A stretch of DNA of 64,000 nucleotides from CAVPWP01 sp050789285 (GCF_050789285.1 NZ_JBOUVX010000003.1:372001-436000); one strand, 5' to 3'; counted from the first letter of the stretch, positions 25,869 to 34,402 are shown. Program-made: numbers and translations. Notes: a model not told the origin generated them from the sequence alone.

Positions 25869-26442
25869 ACCCCAATTCGGCCTTGCGACCTTCGAGCAGC
25901 GCCTGAAGCGCGCGTTTGCCCCGCGCCGTCAGACTTTCCACGGCCTCGACGCCGATGTCCATCACGGCGGCGATTTCGGGGTTGGTGAGCCCCTCGAGAT
26001 GCCGCAGCACCACCGCCTCGCGCTGGCGATCGGGCAAGCGCAGAAGCGCCGCCTGAAGCGCCGCCGCCCGGTCGGCCTCGGCCAGCCGCGCCAGGGCGCC
26101 CGGATCGGGCGCGGGCGGGTCGGCGATCGCGTCGATCGGCAGCGTCCGGCCCGAACGGCGAAGCCGGTCGGTGCACAGGTTCGAGACCACGCGGTAGAGC
26201 CAGGTCGTCACCTTCGCCTCGCCCTGCCGCCAGTCGGGCGCGATCCGCCAGAGCCGCAGCATGGCCTCCTGCGCCACGTCCTCGGCCTCGGCCCGGTCGC
26301 CCAGCATGCGCGCGGCATGGGCCAGGGCGCGCGGGGTCAGGCGCAGCGTCAGCGCGCGGGCCGCGGCGACGTCGCCGTTGCCATAGGCCACCAGAAGCGC
26401 CTCGTCGGGCGCCCCGTCCAGCGCATCGTAGGACATCACCAT
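25855..26442 (-). CDS. ECF-type RNA polymerase sigma factor
   Basis: About 195 residues. Region 2 is seen in ARMLGDRAEAEDVAQEAMLR and WLYRVVSNLCTDRLRR; region 4 in LPDRQREAVVLRHLEGLTN with the HTH IAAVMDIGVEAVESLTARGK. No long C-terminal extension. ATG 26442 or 26436 is the likely start; the frame stays open further upstream but runs into the EF-hand gene. It is co-directional with an EF-hand gene before it and a membrane protein and Spy-like sensor after it, a stress-response layout. Confidence 0.87.
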   Translation of the reverse strand: MVMSYDALDGAPDEALLVAYGNGDVAAARALTLRLTPRALAHAARMLGDRAEAEDVAQEAMLRLWRIAPDWRQGEAKVTTWLYRVVSNLCTDRLRRSGRTLPIDAIADPPAPDPGALARLAEADRAAALQAALLRLPDRQREAVVLRHLEGLTNPEIAAVMDIGVEAVESLTARGKRALQALLEGRKAELGYDDD

Positions 26443-26519
26443 GATCCGCGCTGCGTAGCCCGTCCGCCCGGTTCCCGCAATCGGCAGCGCGCGGCCCCAG
26501 CCCCGCGCCGCCGTCCCGC

Positions 26520-27089
26520 TCAGTTGCGGTGCCACCAGCCGCCATGGCCGTCGCCGCGGCCGTTGCCGTCGCCGCGGCCGTGGCCGCGACCCTCGCGCAT
26601 TTCGGCCATGCGATCGGCCATGGCCTCGAATTCCGCGGCCGAGACCGCACCGTCGCCATCGGCGTCAAGCCGGGTCAGGATGCGCGCGCTCGGGCCGCTC
26701 CCGCGGGCCTCGAGCGCATCGCGGCCCAGCAGGCCATCGCCGTCGGCGTCGAGCGTGTCGAACATCGTGCCGGCCCGCTCGGCCGCGCGCGCGCTGGCCT
26801 CGGCCATGAATTCGGCGCGGCTGACCTGCCCGTCGCCGTCGGTGTCGAGCGCGGCAAAGCGTTCGGCCCGGCGCTGCTCGAAATCCTCGACGGTCAGCAT
26901 GCCGTCGGCATTGGCGTCGAAGTCGGCGAAGCCGGGCCGGTCGCCCATGGCACCCATATCGCCCATCGCCCCCATGGACCCCATGCCGCCCATCATCCCC
27001 CGGTCGTCGGCCGAGGCCGCGGTGACGGCCAGGCTTCCGGCGGCAAGCGCCGTGACCGTGAGGATCATCAGAATGTCGGATTTCTTCAT
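26520..27089 (-). CDS. Secreted protein with four EF-hand calcium-binding loops
   Basis: A 189-residue exported protein: signal peptide (about 1-27, ending ASA), a Met/Gly repeat (MMGGMGSMGAMGDMGAMG), then four canonical loops beginning DFDANADG, ALDTDGDG, TLDADGDG and RLDADGDG, and a Gly/His-rich tail. It probably binds calcium (or another divalent ion through its Met and His runs) in the periplasm. ATG 27089 is chosen because GGAG lies six bases upstream. First gene of the ECF sigma operon. Confidence 0.85.
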   Translation of the reverse strand: MKKSDILMILTVTALAAGSLAVTAASADDRGMMGGMGSMGAMGDMGAMGDRPGFADFDANADGMLTVEDFEQRRAERFAALDTDGDGQVSRAEFMAEASARAAERAGTMFDTLDADGDGLLGRDALEARGSGPSARILTRLDADGDGAVSAAEFEAMADRMAEMREGRGHGRGDGNGRGDGHGGWWHRN

Positions 27090-27172
27090 CGTCATCTCCA
27101 GTGTCTGTACTGACATCGCCGGCGGCGCATCGCCCGCCGATCTGAAGAGTCAAACGCGGCAGCCCGGGGAAT

Positions 27173-27186
27173 CCGTCGCGCGACGG
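27173..27186. promoter_or_regulatory. Perfect GC-rich palindrome in the EF-hand/DUF983 divergent region
   Basis: CCGTCGCGCGACGG is fully symmetric in the 194-base gap 27090-27283. On the plus strand TTTTTT follows five bases later, so it could be read as a terminator-like structure, although no plus-strand gene ends here. It could be an operator for the divergent pair. Confidence 0.4.
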
Positions 27187-27283
27187 CGAAGTTTTTTGCG
27201 ACATCGCGCCGCAAGGACACTTCGCGGGGTTTCGCCCGCGGCGCAGATGAATATGTCTGCGGCACTGGAAAGGCAGGCCCCCG

Positions 27284-27712
27284 ATGTATGACGAGACCCG
27301 CGCCCTCGCGGCCGACCCGGCGCAGGACGATCCGCAGGCGGACACCCGCCGCGCACGCCCCGCTATGCTGCGCGGCTGGCGGCGCCGCTGTCCCGCATGC
27401 GGCCAGGGCCCGCTGCTGAAGGGCTATCTCAAGGTGCGCGACACCTGCCCGGTCTGCGGCGAGGCGTTCCACCACCACCGTGCCGACGATGGCCCGGCCT
27501 ACCTGACGATCCTGATCGTCGGCCATCTCATGGCGCCGGTCCTGAAGATCGCCTATACCTCGTTCGAGCCCGATCCCCTGATCCTTGCCACCTCGCTTTC
27601 GGTTGGCTGCATCGCGGTGTCGCTCTACCTGTTGCCGCGCCTGAAGGGCGCGATCGTCGGCCTCCAGTGGGCCAAACGCATGCATGGCTTCGGGGGCGAG
27701 ACGGCCTTGTGA
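27284..27712 (+). CDS. DUF983 family membrane protein
   Basis: A 142-residue protein with two CxxC pairs in CPACGQGPLLKGYL and CPVCGEAFHHHRADDGPAYL, followed by two membrane segments. This is the DUF983 signature; in some bacteria members are linked to cytochrome oxidase assembly, but that is not evident here. An AAAGG site precedes the start. The Nudix gene begins 22 bases after its stop. Confidence 0.87.
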   Translation: MYDETRALAADPAQDDPQADTRRARPAMLRGWRRRCPACGQGPLLKGYLKVRDTCPVCGEAFHHHRADDGPAYLTILIVGHLMAPVLKIAYTSFEPDPLILATSLSVGCIAVSLYLLPRLKGAIVGLQWAKRMHGFGGETAL

Positions 27713-27734
27713 GGCCCGCGGGAAGGAAGCCGTC

Positions 27735-28415
27735 TTGCCCAATACCGAGGTCCGCGACGCCGCAACCGTGATTCTCGTCCGCGACGCGGACGCGCGGCCG
27801 TCTGTTCTGATGGGCCAGCGCGGCAAGGCCGCGGCCTTCATGCCCGAGAAGTTCGTCTTTCCGGGGGGCGCGCTCGATCCCTCCGACGTGGCCGTGCCGC
27901 TGGTCGCGCCGCTTGCACCGGGCTGCGCGGCGCGGCTGGCCGACGGCTGCGCGCCGGACCTGGCCACGGCCCTGCCGGCCACCGCGATCCGCGAGTTGTG
28001 GGAGGAAACCGGCCTTGTCCTTGGCGCGTCCGGGGTCTGGGACGCGCCGCCACCCGGCTGGGCCGGCTTTGCCGCGACCGGCCACCGGCCCTCGGCACGG
28101 GGACTGTCCTTCGTCTTCCGCGCGATCACGCCGCCAGGCCGCCCGCGCCGCTTCGACGCGCGCTTCTTTCTTGCCGATGCCTCGGCGGTCCGGGGCGACC
28201 CCGACGACTTCTCGCGCGCCACGGACGAGCTTTCGGCGCTCCAGTGGGTCCCGATCGCCGAGGCGCGCCGGTTCGACCTGCCCTTCATCACCCGCGTCGT
28301 GCTGGCCGAGGTCGCGGCCCGGTTGCCCGACCTCAGGCCGCCAGCGACCGTGCCCTTCTTCCGCAACGACGACGAGGAAAGCCTGTTTCTTCGGATCGGC
28401 GGCACAGCCCCCTAG
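27735..28415 (+). CDS. Nudix hydrolase
   Basis: A 226-residue Nudix protein from a TTG start with GGAAGG upstream; no suitable ATG exists. The Nudix box is split: GGAL at about residue 44, and RELWEETGLV about 45 residues later, with an Ala/Pro-rich insertion between. That long-insert form is typical of NUDT7/NUDT19-like members acting on CoA or nucleotide diphosphates. The substrate is uncertain. Confidence 0.82.
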   Translation: MPNTEVRDAATVILVRDADARPSVLMGQRGKAAAFMPEKFVFPGGALDPSDVAVPLVAPLAPGCAARLADGCAPDLATALPATAIRELWEETGLVLGASGVWDAPPPGWAGFAATGHRPSARGLSFVFRAITPPGRPRRFDARFFLADASAVRGDPDDFSRATDELSALQWVPIAEARRFDLPFITRVVLAEVAARLPDLRPPATVPFFRNDDEESLFLRIGGTAP

Positions 28416-28424
28416 ACCGGCACT

Positions 28425-29327
28425 TCAGGCGAGCGCCACCAGCACTACGACCGAGAGCGCCAGAAGCGCCATCCCGGCGGTTTCCCGCGCCCCGATCCGC
28501 TCGCCGAAAAGAAGGACCGAGGCGAGGATCGAGAAGATCAGCTCGACCTGGCCGAGGGCAAAGACATAGGCCGCGCTTTGCAGGGCGAAGGCCGCGAACC
28601 AGCCGTAGCTGCCCAGAACCGACAGCAGCCCGACAAGCGCTACGATGCGCCAGGCGGCAAGGACCTTCGTCACCTGACCGGGCTCGCGCCAGCGCATCCA
28701 GCCGACCATGACCAGGGTCTGGAAGGCCGTGACCAGCGCCATCGTCACCCCCGCCCGAAGGGCTACGTCGCCCGCCGGCAGCGCCAGCACCGCCCCGCGA
28801 TAGCCCACTGCCGAGATCGCGAAGAACACGCCCGACGCCAGCCCCAGCGCGGCCGCGCGGTTGGTGATGCGGGCAGGCCAGCGCCCCGTCGCGCCGGGCG
28901 TCTCGGACAGAAGCAGAACCGCAACGAAGCCAAGACCAAGCGCCGCCGCCCCGACCGGCGACACCGCGTCGCCAAGGACAAGAAATCCCGCAAGCGCGGT
29001 CAGCATCACCTCGGTCTTCTTGAAGGCGATGCCGACGGCGAAATTGCGTTCGGCGAAAATCGCCACCACGCACATCGTGGCAAGGATCTGCGCCAACCCG
29101 CCGACCAGCGCGAAGCCCCAGAACCGGGGCGGGGTCGCCGGCAACGCCTGCCCGGTCGCCGCCGCGTAGGCCAGGATCCCCAGACCCACCGCGGGCGCCG
29201 AGAAGACGAAGCGCGCCAGCGTCGCGCCCGAGGTCGACAGGCCGGTGGCCTTGAGGTGGCGCTGCGCCATGAAGCGCAGCGTCTGCGCCGCGGCCGCGGC
29301 GATGGTGATCGGGATCCAGGCGTCCAT
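28425..29327 (-). CDS. EamA/DMT-family transporter
   Basis: A 300-residue inner-membrane protein with about ten hydrophobic segments in two EamA repeats, typical of drug/metabolite transporters. It begins MDAWIPITIAAAAAQTLRFM. The cargo is unknown. It converges with the Nudix gene, nine bases apart. Confidence 0.83.
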   Translation of the reverse strand: MDAWIPITIAAAAAQTLRFMAQRHLKATGLSTSGATLARFVFSAPAVGLGILAYAAATGQALPATPPRFWGFALVGGLAQILATMCVVAIFAERNFAVGIAFKKTEVMLTALAGFLVLGDAVSPVGAAALGLGFVAVLLLSETPGATGRWPARITNRAAALGLASGVFFAISAVGYRGAVLALPAGDVALRAGVTMALVTAFQTLVMVGWMRWREPGQVTKVLAAWRIVALVGLLSVLGSYGWFAAFALQSAAYVFALGQVELIFSILASVLLFGERIGARETAGMALLALSVVVLVALA

Positions 29328-29398
29328 CCCCGCCTCTTGCCACGGGCGCCTGCCCTGCGACAGGCGTTTCCCGTCGGTCGGGCGTCAGGGCTGGGGCG

Positions 29399-29944
29399 TC
29401 AGGGTTGGGGCGTCGTCCGCAGCTGTGACAGGTCGTAGCCGTTGAACTCGAGGATCCGGCGCGCCGCCTCAAGCCGGTCGGGCGGGATCTCCGGGTCCCG
29501 GTTCAGGATCCAGCCCGCCCGTCCCGAGGGCGTGCCCACCACCGCCGTGCGGTAGTCGGCATCGACCCAGAGCACCCAGTAGGGCGCGTTCACGAAGGGC
29601 ACGCTGTCGAATCTGACCTCAAGCCGGCCGGGGCCGACCACGATCGCCTCGCCCGCGATCTGGCGAACGGGCCCGTTCACGACCCCTTCGCGGCAGGTGT
29701 TCAGCACGCCCAGCGTGCCGTCCGGGCGCGGGGTGTAGTCCGCTGTCGTCGCCACGCAGCCTTCCTGGAAGGGCACGGGGAAGCGGGCGATCTCGTACCA
29801 GCGCCCGGCATAGCGCGCGACGTCAAGGCTTGCCACGGACGAAATCGGCACGCTGGTATCGCGAAAGCCCTGCACGTTGGCGCAGGCGGCAAGCAGCGCC
29901 AGCGCAAGGGCGGACAGGATGGTGGCCGGTCGGAACGGGGACAT
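29399..29944 (-). CDS. Lipocalin-family outer-membrane lipoprotein (Blc-like)
   Basis: A 181-residue lipoprotein: lipobox LLAAC with C21, then the lipocalin motif YAGRWYEIARFPVPFQ and a late YWVLWVDADYRTAVVG block. Bacterial lipocalins such as Blc bind fatty acids or lysophospholipids in the envelope. GGGGAGGG is close to the ATG. The small lipoprotein gene upstream (29960) is on the same strand, 15 bases away. Confidence 0.87.
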   Translation of the reverse strand: MSPFRPATILSALALALLAACANVQGFRDTSVPISSVASLDVARYAGRWYEIARFPVPFQEGCVATTADYTPRPDGTLGVLNTCREGVVNGPVRQIAGEAIVVGPGRLEVRFDSVPFVNAPYWVLWVDADYRTAVVGTPSGRAGWILNRDPEIPPDRLEAARRILEFNGYDLSQLRTTPQP

Positions 29945-29959
29945 GGGTCCCTCCCCTTG

Positions 29960-30310
29960 TCAGTCGATGCAGAGCGTCTGCGCAACGCCGTCCGAATTCA
30001 AGACCTCGTGGCAGCCGAAGAACGGCGTCACCGGCGCACAGGTGCGCGAGCGTGCCAGGCACAGCCCCCTGCAATCGCCGTCCGAGGCGCAGAACTGGTT
30101 GGCGTCGGGCGTCACCCGGTAACAGACGAAGGCGCCCGACTTGCCGCCCACGCCCCAGCGGCCGCCCTCGGCCTCGCATTCGGACTTGAGGCGGGTGGCG
30201 AGGTTCGGGTCGAAGGTTCCCGGCGCGGTCGTCGCCGGATCGTCCGACCGGCAGGACGCCAGAACCAGGGCCAGAAGGCCCAGCACAAGGGCGCGCGTCA
30301 CGATTCCCAT
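29960..30310 (-). CDS. Cysteine-rich small lipoprotein of unknown function
   Basis: A 116-residue protein with lipobox LVLASC (C20). The mature part has seven more cysteines (CEAEGG, CYRV, CASDGDCRGLC and others), which suggests disulfide bonds in the periplasm. GGAGG precedes the ATG. No family recognised. Likely co-transcribed with the lipocalin gene. Confidence 0.72.
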   Translation of the reverse strand: MGIVTRALVLGLLALVLASCRSDDPATTAPGTFDPNLATRLKSECEAEGGRWGVGGKSGAFVCYRVTPDANQFCASDGDCRGLCLARSRTCAPVTPFFGCHEVLNSDGVAQTLCID

Positions 30311-30414
30311 CTACGGTCCTCCACGCCCCCCAGGCGGGTCGTCCGTCTGCGCGCAGCGAACGCGATTCGGCGCGCCACGGCAAGGGCCCCCGGAGACGGC
30401 GCGGCGGACGCGGG

Positions 30415-31458
30415 TCAGAACGGAAGCGGATGCGCCCGATGCGCGGCCTCGATCTCGGCCAGCACCTCGGGCGACAGACCCATGGCCTCGGCCCCAAGCT
30501 GCTCGGCAAGCTGCGCGGCCGTGGTCGCCCCCAGGATCGGGATGATCGGGAAGGGCCGGGTCAGGCACCAGGCGATCGCCATCCGCACCGGATCAAGTCC
30601 GTGCCGCGCCGCGATGCCAAGATAGGCGTCGACCGCACCGAACACGCGGTCGGTCTTGCGCCCTCCCAGATCGCCATTCGTGGCCATGCGCGAGGCCGCG
30701 GGCACCGCCCCGTTCTGGTACTTGCCGGTCAGAAGTCCCGCCGCCAGCGGCGAATAGGCCAGAAGCGTGATGTCCTCGGCCAGGCAGGTCTCGGCCATGT
30801 CGGTGTCGTAAAGCCGGCAGAGAAGCGAATACTCGTTCTGCATCGCTGCGATCCGCGGCCCGCCCGTGGCCCCGGCCGCGCGCAGCCATTCCATCGTGCC
30901 CCAGGCGGTCTCGTTCGACAGGCCGAAGGCGCGGATCTTGCCCTCGGCGACAAGGTCCTTCAGCGTCTCCATCACCGCGACCATGTTGGCGCGGATCGCC
31001 GGAATGTCGCGGCCGCGCGCGTCGAAACCCCACATCTGGCGGAAATGGTACGACCCGCGGTTCGGCCAGTGCAGCTGGTAGAGATCGACGTAGTCGGTCC
31101 TGAGCCGCCGCAGCGAGGCGTCAAGCGCCGCGCGCACAGCCGCCGGCGTGACGTCCTGCCCCTGCCGGACGAAGGCCGCGTTGCGGCCGGTGATCTTGGT
31201 CGCGATCACCCAGTCGTCCCGCCGTCCGGTCTTCGCGATCCAGGACCCGACGATGGCCTCGGTCACGCCGACGGTCTCGGCGCGGACCGGGTTCACCGGG
31301 TACATCTCGGCGGTGTCCATGAAGGTGATGCCATGATCGAGCGCCATGTCGATCTGGCGGTGGGCGTCGTCCTCGCCGGTCTGGTTGCCCCAGGTCATGG
31401 TGCCAAGGCAGATCTCGGTCACCTCGATGCCGGTCCGGCCGAGTGTCGTCGTCTTCAT
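30415..31458 (-). CDS. Aldo/keto reductase
   Basis: A 347-residue AKR (Tas-like). LGRTGIEVTEICLGTMTWG opens the barrel; catalytic Asp and Tyr lie in FMDTAEMYPV, and VDLYQLHWPNRG carries the His. It reduces carbonyl substrates with NADPH. ATG 31458 follows a GAGGGA site; the frame stays open upstream through a hexamer repeat, but this is not coding. Confidence 0.88.
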   Translation of the reverse strand: MKTTTLGRTGIEVTEICLGTMTWGNQTGEDDAHRQIDMALDHGITFMDTAEMYPVNPVRAETVGVTEAIVGSWIAKTGRRDDWVIATKITGRNAAFVRQGQDVTPAAVRAALDASLRRLRTDYVDLYQLHWPNRGSYHFRQMWGFDARGRDIPAIRANMVAVMETLKDLVAEGKIRAFGLSNETAWGTMEWLRAAGATGGPRIAAMQNEYSLLCRLYDTDMAETCLAEDITLLAYSPLAAGLLTGKYQNGAVPAASRMATNGDLGGRKTDRVFGAVDAYLGIAARHGLDPVRMAIAWCLTRPFPIIPILGATTAAQLAEQLGAEAMGLSPEVLAEIEAAHRAHPLPF

Positions 31459-31559
31459 GCTGTCCCTCGTGTCCTGCTTGTCCTGCGCGTCGCGGTCGCG
31501 GTCGCGGTCTCGGTCGCGGCGGACCCTAGCGGCCGGACACTGGAAGGCAAGGGAAAGAC

Positions 31560-31588
31560 TTGAGAACATAAAGTGAACATTCTATCCT
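31560..31588 (+). promoter_or_regulatory. Promoter of the ImuA-like gene
   Basis: TTGAGA (31560-31565) and TATCCT (31583-31588) are 17 bases apart. The ATG at 31595 lies six bases after the -10 box and has no Shine-Dalgarno sequence, so the mRNA is probably leaderless. Confidence 0.6.
31564..31578. promoter_or_regulatory. LexA (SOS) box
   Basis: GAAC-N7-GAAC, the complement of the alphaproteobacterial GTTC-N7-GTTC consensus, lies within the promoter spacer of the ImuA-like gene. LexA bound here would occlude RNA polymerase, so the gene should be DNA-damage inducible. Confidence 0.78.
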
Positions 31589-31594
31589 CCAGTC

Positions 31595-32221
31595 ATGCCC
31601 CGTCACGCGGCCCCTCACCTTGTCGAACGCTCGGCCCGCCATCCGGCGGTGGCCGCCGCCCCGGCCCAGCGGCTTCTGGGCGCGCTGACCCTCGCCCCCG
31701 GCCGGGTGCACGAATTCTGCGGCCCTGCCCGACGCACGTTGGCACTGGCGCTGGCCCGGGCGACGACCGGGCCGGTGGTCTGGATCGCCCCGGCCTGGAC
31801 GCCCGACCGCCTGAACCCCGAAGGCGTGCTGTCCTTCCTCGATCCCGGGCGGCTGCTTCTGGTCAGCCCGCGCCGGGCCGAGGACCTGCTGTGGTCGATG
31901 GAAGAGACGCTGCGCGCAGGCGCCGTGCCGCTTGTCGTGGCCGACCTGCCCGCGCCCCCCGCCCTGACCCCGGTCCGCCGTCTCCAGCTTGCCGCTGAAA
32001 CCGGCGCGGCCGAGGGGGGGCTGGTGCCGCTGGGGCTGCTTCTGACCCCCGGTCGGGGTGGCGCGGCGGGGGCCGAAAGCCGGTGGGAGATCCGCCCCCG
32101 CCATCAGGGCACGACGCGGGCGGCACGGGCCTGGGCGCTTTACCGCCGCCGCGCGCGCACCGCGCCCGAGGCCGACTGGACGCTGTGCTGGGGCGCGGAC
32201 GGCTTGCAGCTCGCGCCCTAG
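31595..32221 (+). CDS. ImuA-like (RecA-fold) SOS protein, orphan
   Basis: A 208-residue protein. GRVHEFCGPARRTLALALA, VVWIAP, and LDPGRLLLVSPRRAEDLLWSMEETLRAGAV followed by VVAD match the layout of ImuA, the RecA-like partner of the ImuB/DnaE2 mutasome. A LexA box and promoter directly precede it. The usual imuB and dnaE2 genes do not follow; the next gene is yceI-like. The family call rests on motif pattern alone and is moderate; the SOS site supports it. Confidence 0.65.
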   Translation: MPRHAAPHLVERSARHPAVAAAPAQRLLGALTLAPGRVHEFCGPARRTLALALARATTGPVVWIAPAWTPDRLNPEGVLSFLDPGRLLLVSPRRAEDLLWSMEETLRAGAVPLVVADLPAPPALTPVRRLQLAAETGAAEGGLVPLGLLLTPGRGGAAGAESRWEIRPRHQGTTRAARAWALYRRRARTAPEADWTLCWGADGLQLAP

Positions 32222-32242
32222 CGCGCCGTCCGCCTCCGGCGG

Positions 32243-32329
32243 AGGTATTTGGGGCCAGAAGACCTTCCGAAACGCCCTCGGCTTCTTCTGGCGGAAAATA
32301 CCTCGGGGGTCCGGGGGCAGCGCCCCCGG
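32243..32329. repeat. Intergenic palindromic element (REP-like)
   Basis: Arms of 19 bases at 32243-32261 and 32285-32303 are inverted copies with 16 of 19 matching (AGGTATTT and CCAGAAG ends identical), followed by a perfect stem-loop CCGGGGGC/GCCCCCGG at 32311-32329. It follows the ImuA-like gene and may act as a transcription end or dispersed repeat. GC-rich elements of this kind are common between genes in Rhodobacteraceae. Confidence 0.55.
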
Positions 32330-32400
32330 CCCTTTCCCCTCCGCGCGCCGCTCACCGAAAGATGAACGACGTCGCCCCGCCGCGGCGCTAGAGTGCACCG

Positions 32401-32970
32401 ATGCGGCTGCTCCTCGTCCTTGCCCTTCTTCTTTCCACGGCGCTTGCCGCCGCCGCGGACCCCGTGCCCTACCGCCTGCAGCCCGAACTTTCGACCGTCG
32501 GCTTCGCCTATGTCATGGCCGGGCAGCCGGTGAACGGGCGCATGCCGGTGGAAAGCGCGGAGATCGTGCTCGATTTCGACCGGCCCGCGAACAGCCGTGT
32601 CGCCGCGGTGATGCGGGCTGACCAGGCTGACGCGGGACCCGACTACGCGACGCTGGCGATGAAGGGCCCCGAGGTGCTCGACGCCGCGCGGTTTCCCGCC
32701 ATCAGCTTCCGCTCGACCGGCGTCACCGAGACGCCCACCGGCGCGCTGGTGGACGGCGAGATCACGATCCGCGGCGTCACGCAGCCCATCCAGCTTCAGG
32801 CCCAGTTCTTCCGACAGCAGGGAACCGAGGCGGGCGACCGCAACCGGATGTCGATCGTCCTGAAGGGCGCGCTGAGCCGGCAGGCCTTCGGCGCGGCGGG
32901 CTTCGGCGGGCTTGTGGGCGACCGCATCGACCTGACCATCCTCGCCCGGATCGAACGCGCCGCGGGCTGA
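32401..32970 (+). CDS. YceI-family periplasmic protein
   Basis: A 189-residue protein with a signal peptide (about 1-20) and a YceI lipid-binding domain (LQPELSTVGFAYVMAGQPVNG; ITIRGVTQPI). YceI proteins are lipocalin-like isoprenoid carriers of uncertain role. TAGAGT ends six bases before the ATG and no Shine-Dalgarno sequence is present, so it may be leaderless. Confidence 0.85.
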   Translation: MRLLLVLALLLSTALAAAADPVPYRLQPELSTVGFAYVMAGQPVNGRMPVESAEIVLDFDRPANSRVAAVMRADQADAGPDYATLAMKGPEVLDAARFPAISFRSTGVTETPTGALVDGEITIRGVTQPIQLQAQFFRQQGTEAGDRNRMSIVLKGALSRQAFGAAGFGGLVGDRIDLTILARIERAAG

Positions 32971-33041
32971 CCGCCCGAACGCGGCGCTTGCGCCGGGTCG
33001 CGCTTCCGGGGCACACCGGGCGCAGGACCTTCCGGCGACAC

Positions 33042-34334
33042 ATGCGACTGCTGCTTTCCTTTTCCGCCCTCTTCCTGTCGGTCGCACTCCTGCAGCTTGG
33101 CGTGGGCGGCATCGCGCCGCTCGACGCGTTGTCGGGGGTCGCGCTCGACTTCACCACGACGCAGATCGGCCTTCTGGGCTCGGCCCATTTCGTGGGCTTC
33201 TTCCTGGGCTGCTGGTGGGCGCCCCGGCTGATGGGCGATGTCGGCCATTCCCGCGCCTTCGCCGCCTTCGTCACCTTCGGCACGATCGGCACGCTGACGC
33301 ACATGATCTTCGTCGATCCCTATGCCTGGGCCCTTATGCGGATGCTCACGGGCTTCTGCGTCGCGGGTTGCTACACGATCATCGAAAGCTGGCTTCAGGC
33401 CCGCGTCACGAACGAGACGCGCGGCCGCGCCATGGGCACCTACCGTGTCGTCGATATCCTGGCCTCGCTTGGCGCGCAGCTTCTGATCGGGGTGCTCGAA
33501 CCGGCCGCCTACGTCTCGTACAACGTGCTTGCGATCTTCTGCTGCGCCGCCATGCTGCCGTTCGCGCTGACCCGTGTGCGCGAACCCGAAACGCCCCCGG
33601 CCCCCCGCCTGCGCCCGCGCCTGGCCTGGGACCGGTCACCCCTGGCGTCGGCCGGGGTGATCGTCTCGGGCGTCACTACCTCCGCGTTCCGGATGGTCGG
33701 GCCGGTCTACGGGATCGAGGTGGGGCTCAGCGCCGACCAGATCGCCCTCTTCCTTGCCGCCTTCGTGGCCGGCGGCGCGCTCAGCCAGTACCCCGCGGGC
33801 TGGGCGGCGGACGCCTACGACCGGCGCTGGGTGCTGATCTGGCTGTCGATCCTGGCAACCGCATCCTGCGCGGTGACGGTGCTAGTCAGCGGGGCCGGGA
33901 CGCTGCCCGTGTTCGCGGCGGCCGCGTTGTTCGGCGCGACGACCTTTCCGATCTACTCGGTCGCGACGGCCCATGCCCATGACTTCGCGGAAAGCCACGA
34001 ACGGGTCGAGCTTTCGGCCGCGCTCATGTTCCTCTACGCGGTTGGCGCCATCGCCTCGCCGCTGGTGGTGTCGGGCCTCATCGCCACGTTCGGGCCCGGG
34101 GCGATGTTCGCCTTCGTCTCGGCCGCGCATCTCCTGCTGATCGTCTTCGGGCTTCTGCGCATGCGCCAGCGTCCGGCCGCGACGCGCACGCGCTATGTCT
34201 ATTCGCCGCGGACCTCGTTCGTGATCGGCCGGCTGCTGGGCCGCCAGCGGGAAGAGCCCGCCCGCGGCGCCCCGCCGCCGGACGACGAACCGCCCGCGGC
34301 GCCGGGGGGTGGCAGGGGTCAAGGTCGGGGGTGA
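33042..34334 (+). CDS. MFS transporter
   Basis: A 430-residue permease with about twelve membrane segments. It has the IESWLQARVTNETRGRAMG block of the YcaD-like/UMF1 group between segments 4 and 5, and a C-terminal cytosolic Pro/Gly tail of about 45 residues. The exported or imported compound is unknown. ATG 33042 begins directly at the first membrane segment. Confidence 0.85.
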   Translation: MRLLLSFSALFLSVALLQLGVGGIAPLDALSGVALDFTTTQIGLLGSAHFVGFFLGCWWAPRLMGDVGHSRAFAAFVTFGTIGTLTHMIFVDPYAWALMRMLTGFCVAGCYTIIESWLQARVTNETRGRAMGTYRVVDILASLGAQLLIGVLEPAAYVSYNVLAIFCCAAMLPFALTRVREPETPPAPRLRPRLAWDRSPLASAGVIVSGVTTSAFRMVGPVYGIEVGLSADQIALFLAAFVAGGALSQYPAGWAADAYDRRWVLIWLSILATASCAVTVLVSGAGTLPVFAAAALFGATTFPIYSVATAHAHDFAESHERVELSAALMFLYAVGAIASPLVVSGLIATFGPGAMFAFVSAAHLLLIVFGLLRMRQRPAATRTRYVYSPRTSFVIGRLLGRQREEPARGAPPPDDEPPAAPGGGRGQGRG

Positions 34335-34402
34335 CGGGCGGGGGTGACGGGCCGCGCGGCTTGGGCTAAGGAACCGCCCTGTCAGCATCAGGCAAGGGCC
34401 CC

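Noticed and set aside
31491..31520. Hexamer tandem repeat CGCGGT, about five imperfect copies
   Set aside because: Short and in the leader of the aldo/keto reductase gene; read in frame it would encode an Arg-Asp run, but a good start with GAGGGA lies downstream. Probably a simple slippage repeat.
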